This document shows, one piece after another, positions 4,406 through 7,320 of a stretch of DNA of 7,320 nt. This DNA is from Tidjanibacter sp. Lineage in GTDB: Bacteria > Bacteroidota > Bacteroidia > Bacteroidales > Rikenellaceae. The notes beneath the pieces are model-generated. The model was not told the DNA's origin. It saw nothing but the letters and a program-made list of their open reading frames with translations, and did not search any database. The stretch covers positions 1 through 7,320 of the forward strand of contig JAGBVY010000087.1 of NCBI GenBank assembly GCA_017630115.1, written 5' to 3'. A program made the position numbers and the translations under genes. The stretch's first letter is position 1; each line of letters starts with the position of its first letter.

Positions 4406-7320
4406 CTACTGCAACGAGCTATCAACAGGAATGGTAATAATCTTGTTGTCGAAATACCTTTCCTTGTACCACTCATAACCAGGTTTTGCACCATTTTCAT
4501 CATAATACCTCTGCCAATAATTGCAGTGAGGTTGGTGAGGAAAAAATATATGATCTGCATCAACCATCACTGTACTAAGAGTCTGCCAATATGTGCCACC
4601 GTCGCTACTTGCTTTGTAGTACACCGATTGATCGTCAATCTCAGATACTGTCCAACGGGGCATAAAGAGGAAGTAGTTATTGTCGTCCAGAACATCAGCA
4701 TCGCCGAATGCATTATCTGCCAGCACGTCGGGACGCTTCTCGCTGTTGTAGAAGACGATTGCGTTGAGTTTGTAGCAGTGATCCACCACATTTTTACCAA
4801 TCTTGTTGATGCTACTAGGCAAGTGCAGCTGCTCCATACGCACGGCAGAGAACATATAGGGAAGAATGGTTGTAACGTAGTTGTCGCCAAGGTAGATCTG
4901 AGTAGTCAAATCGTTGTTGTCGTAGTATTTGTTCGAGAAGACACCCTCGTCCCACTCATCGCAGTTGGTGGCATACTCCTCGTCCATCACCAGGTCGCGA
5001 TGGAGGCTAATGAATGCCAGAGGCGATTGGTAGAATGGACCGCGGTCATCGCCACCCTTCTGGAAGCCGATGGTCAGAGGAGTTGTGCTCGGCTCGAATG
5101 TCAGGCTCGAAAGCTCGCTACAATCGTAGAATGCATAGCCAGCGATATTGGTGACGTACTTAGAAATATAGAAATTCTTAATTTTCAGGCCTGCGAACAT
5201 ATACTCCGAGATGGTATTTACCTCGGGCGAGAGAGAAATATTCACAGTCTCCACACTCTGTTTGCTGGCAAAGAAACCGTGACCTTTTTCCGCAGGAGTG
5301 AAGGTCTCACCGCTGACCTTAACGTAATTGATTTCACGACCAAGATAAATCGTCTTCAAAGGCGAATCGTAGAATGGACCATAGAATGACGACAGCAGGT
5401 CGGTATCGGCCTGATTACATACGGTAAGTGGTGTAGAACTTCGTTCGATAGTGAGCTCTTCCAACTTTTCGCAATCTGCAAATGCGTTCTCACCAATCTC
5501 AGTTACGCTTGCGGGAATAGTAATCGAGGTGATAGGCAGAGTAGCAAACATACACTTAGGAATCCTGGTCACCTGGCTACCAAGCGAAATGGTGGCATTC
5601 TGGCTACCGTGCTCGGTCGAGAAGATACCCTCGTCGGACGCATCGCACGCACTATTATAGGCATCGGTGTAGGCAATGCCACGATTTACGACGATATTGG
5701 TCAGAGGCGACTGCCAGAAGGGACCGCACTCGTCGGTGCCGGGCTGGAAGCCTATGGTCAGATCTTTGCCTTCGTTTGCTTCGAAGGTCAGGTTGGTGAG
5801 TTTGTCGCAGTTGAGGAACGCATTGTCGTCGATGAACGACATAGCTGCAGGGATGGTAAGCTCGGTAAAGTCGGCACCCATCAGAGCATTCTTGCCAATG
5901 GTCTCCACCTGCATGAAGTCCAGAGCAGTGATGGCCGAATTTGCGAACATAAAGGGCGACAGAGCCTTAACCTGTTGGCCCAGAGTTACGCTTGCAAGGG
6001 TGCTCTTGCCACCAAACACGCCCTCGGTCGCATCGTCAGGGGTTGCGCCATCGAAGTCGTAGTCGAGCTCACGATTGAGGTTAATGGTGGTCAGAGGACA
6101 ATCATAGAAAGGACCATCGTCGTCGATAGCACCTTCATAGAAACCGATTTTGAGTGCTTCGCCCTTGTCGTTGGGGTTGAAGGTGAGTTCTTTGAGTTCA
6201 GTACAGTCCACGAAAACACAATTATCAATACTCTTCACAAATCCGGGAATGGTCAGCGAAGTCAGCGCAAGACCTGCCAATGCCCTGGTCTGGATTGTCT
6301 CCACCTTGTTCAAATCGAGCGATGTAAGACCGCTATTTGCAAACATAAAGGGCGAGAGGGTCTTAACCTGATCGCCAAGGGTTACATTAGCAAGATCTTT
6401 CTTAGCACCAAACAGACCCGATGCAGGCTGACCTGGGATGGAGTATTTCAGCTCGCGATTGAGGTTAAGAGTAGTGAGAGGAGAGTCGAAGAATGGACTA
6501 TAACCTCCTCTGGAACTGATAGCGAGTGCTTTGCCGTCGGTGCTTGGCTCAAAAGTAATAGTTACCAACTTATTGCAGCCTGCAAACACACTATCACCAA
6601 TGGTATTCACACCACCGGGGATGGTCAGCGAAGTCAGCGCCAGACCAGACAATGCCCTATCCTTGATGGTCTCCACCTTATTCAGGTTGATGGTGGTAAG
6701 ACCACTGCCCGCAAACATATAGGGCGACAGAGTCTTAACCTGCTCGCCAATGGTGAGGTTTACCAGATCTTTCTTGCCACCAAACAGACCCGATGCAGTC
6801 TGACCTGCGGTGGGGTATTTCATCTCACGGTAGAGATTAACAGTGGTGAGAGGAGAGTCGTAGAAAGGACTAAAACCACCATTTGTACCGATGGTGAGTT
6901 CTTTGCCGTCGCTGCTTTGCTCAAAAGTAATAGTAGCCAACTTCTCGCACTCTTCAAACACACTATTGCCAATGGTCATCACGTTTCCGGGGATAACGAG
7001 TTCTTCGATAGAAGATCCTGCGAACATAAAGTCCGAGAGAGTCTTCACCTGCTCACCCAGAGTAATGCTTGCAAGAGTGGGCATACCACCAAACAGACCC
7101 TCGCTGTTGGTATCAACACCAGTTTGAGTTTGCACAATCTCGCGATTGAGCACCAAAGTGGTGAGCGCATTGTTGTCTTGGAAGAGGTTTTCAGCCTCGC
7201 CGTCGGTATCGTAACCCATAGTCAGAGGAGTGCCGGTAGCACTTGGCTCGAAGGTTACTTCGGCAAGGCTGGTACACTGGTAGAACACATTGTTGCCAAT
7301 AGTATTCACCGAGCCGGGAA
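4406..7320 (-). CDS. BspA-like leucine-rich repeat protein, C-terminal part (start beyond right edge)
   Basis: An open frame of 970 codons runs in from the right edge and ends at TAG (4406-4408); the N-terminus, including any signal peptide, is missing. A GTG at 7307-7309 is only an internal Val codon, since the frame continues through Pro-Gly-Ser before it. Numbering from this Val, seven long modules of 109-132 residues start near 1, 110, 234, 358, 490, 602 and 719. Each opens with a BspA/LRR_5-type unit (IGxxVFxxCxxLxxxTFE), then PFYDSPLTTxNLxRE, GLFGGK, TLGxQVKTLSPxMFA and a closing LTIPG. Residues 834-967 are a decayed repeat and an aromatic-rich tail; I do not recognise a type IX secretion C-terminal domain. 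Relatives bind host proteins or mediate adhesion; that role here is inference. It converges on the lipoprotein gene. Confidence 0.9.
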   Translation of the reverse strand, partial: PGSVNTIGNNVFYQCTSLAEVTFEPSATGTPLTMGYDTDGEAENLFQDNNALTTLVLNREIVQTQTGVDTNSEGLFGGMPTLASITLGEQVKTLSDFMFAGSSIEELVIPGNVMTIGNSVFEECEKLATITFEQSSDGKELTIGTNGGFSPFYDSPLTTVNLYREMKYPTAGQTASGLFGGKKDLVNLTIGEQVKTLSPYMFAGSGLTTINLNKVETIKDRALSGLALTSLTIPGGVNTIGDSVFAGCNKLVTITFEPSTDGKALAISSRGGYSPFFDSPLTTLNLNRELKYSIPGQPASGLFGAKKDLANVTLGDQVKTLSPFMFANSGLTSLDLNKVETIQTRALAGLALTSLTIPGFVKSIDNCVFVDCTELKELTFNPNDKGEALKIGFYEGAIDDDGPFYDCPLTTINLNRELDYDFDGATPDDATEGVFGGKSTLASVTLGQQVKALSPFMFANSAITALDFMQVETIGKNALMGADFTELTIPAAMSFIDDNAFLNCDKLTNLTFEANEGKDLTIGFQPGTDECGPFWQSPLTNIVVNRGIAYTDAYNSACDASDEGIFSTEHGSQNATISLGSQVTRIPKCMFATLPITSITIPASVTEIGENAFADCEKLEELTIERSSTPLTVCNQADTDLLSSFYGPFYDSPLKTIYLGREINYVKVSGETFTPAEKGHGFFASKQSVETVNISLSPEVNTISEYMFAGLKIKNFYISKYVTNIAGYAFYDCSELSSLTFEPSTTPLTIGFQKGGDDRGPFYQSPLAFISLHRDLVMDEEYATNCDEWDEGVFSNKYYDNNDLTTQIYLGDNYVTTILPYMFSAVRMEQLHLPSSINKIGKNVVDHCYKLNAIVFYNSEKRPDVLADNAFGDADVLDDNNYFLFMPRWTVSEIDDQSVYYKASSDGGTYWQTLSTVMVDADHIFFPHQPHCNYWQRYYDENGAKPGYEWYKERYFDNKIITIPVDSSLQ
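4811..7309 (-). repeat. higher-order tandem array of seven leucine-rich modules
   Basis: Module boundaries in DNA are about 6983-7309, 6611-6982, 6239-6610, 5843-6238, 5507-5842, 5156-5506 and 4811-5155. Each module combines several leucine-rich units into a larger repeat of 327-396 bp. The modules nearest the right edge are most alike, while those nearest the C-terminus have drifted and gained insertions, such as DDATEGVFGGK in the fourth. The first listed module probably continues a series lying outside the window. Confidence 0.85.
6239..6982 (-). repeat. tandem pair of 372-bp modules, same length and highly similar
   Basis: Two adjacent modules of exactly 124 codons share about 88 of 124 residues by hand alignment, including SGLFG, KKDL, QVKTLSP, LNKVETI and LALTSLTIPG at the same positions. 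This is much closer than either is to the other modules, so they look like the product of a more recent in-frame duplication. The long identical stretches could support further recombination. Confidence 0.8.

Noticed and set aside
4349..5389. Open frame of 346 codons on the plus strand opposite the leucine-rich repeat gene
   Set aside because: It is antisense to clear leucine-rich repeats, starts across the terminator region, and its Val/Ile-rich translation reflects complementary codons rather than a protein.
7307..7309. GTG start codon for the leucine-rich repeat gene
   Set aside because: The frame stays open to the window edge and the residues before it (Pro-Gly-Ser) complete the conserved IPGxVxxIG repeat motif, so this is an internal codon of a gene cut by the window.

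Overview
The window looks like part of a gut-type Bacteroidales chromosome. Rikenellaceae, Alistipes-like, is my best guess from protein style alone. The signs are Bacteroidetes-type promoter boxes (TAnnTTTG), A-rich leaders without Shine-Dalgarno sequences, two lipoprotein signal peptides, a GH109 glycosidase of the Bacteroides kind, and a BspA-like leucine-rich repeat protein. There are three protein-coding genes and no RNA gene, CRISPR array or transposase. I found no defence or biosynthetic system.

Layout. Positions 1-403 carry no credible gene and are almost entirely repetitive: a 9-bp minisatellite, a heptamer array, a short palindrome, two and a half direct copies of a 74-bp unit, and an inverted partial copy that closes a 122-bp nested palindrome. 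This palindrome touches the stop codon of the first gene. Positions 404-1801 (minus) encode a GH109 family alpha-N-acetylgalactosaminidase-type lipoprotein. Positions 1802-2150 are a divergent promoter region. Positions 2151-4109 (plus) encode a surface-type lipoprotein with two fibronectin-III-like domains, a Pro/Glu linker and a threefold beta-rich C-terminal repeat of unknown function. Positions 4110-4405 separate convergent genes and hold two strong hairpins, one for each gene end. Positions 4406-7320 (minus) encode the C-terminal part of a large BspA-like leucine-rich repeat protein whose start lies beyond the right edge.

How they may work together (inference): all three products look like exported or cell-envelope proteins of a host-associated bacterium. 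The GH109 enzyme could remove terminal alpha-GalNAc from host glycans, and the lipoprotein and BspA-like protein could bind glycans, proteins or cells. Nothing in the sequence proves that they form one pathway; they lie in three separate transcription units. The most unusual feature is the repeat block at 1-403, especially the nested palindrome at the 3' end of the GH109 gene.
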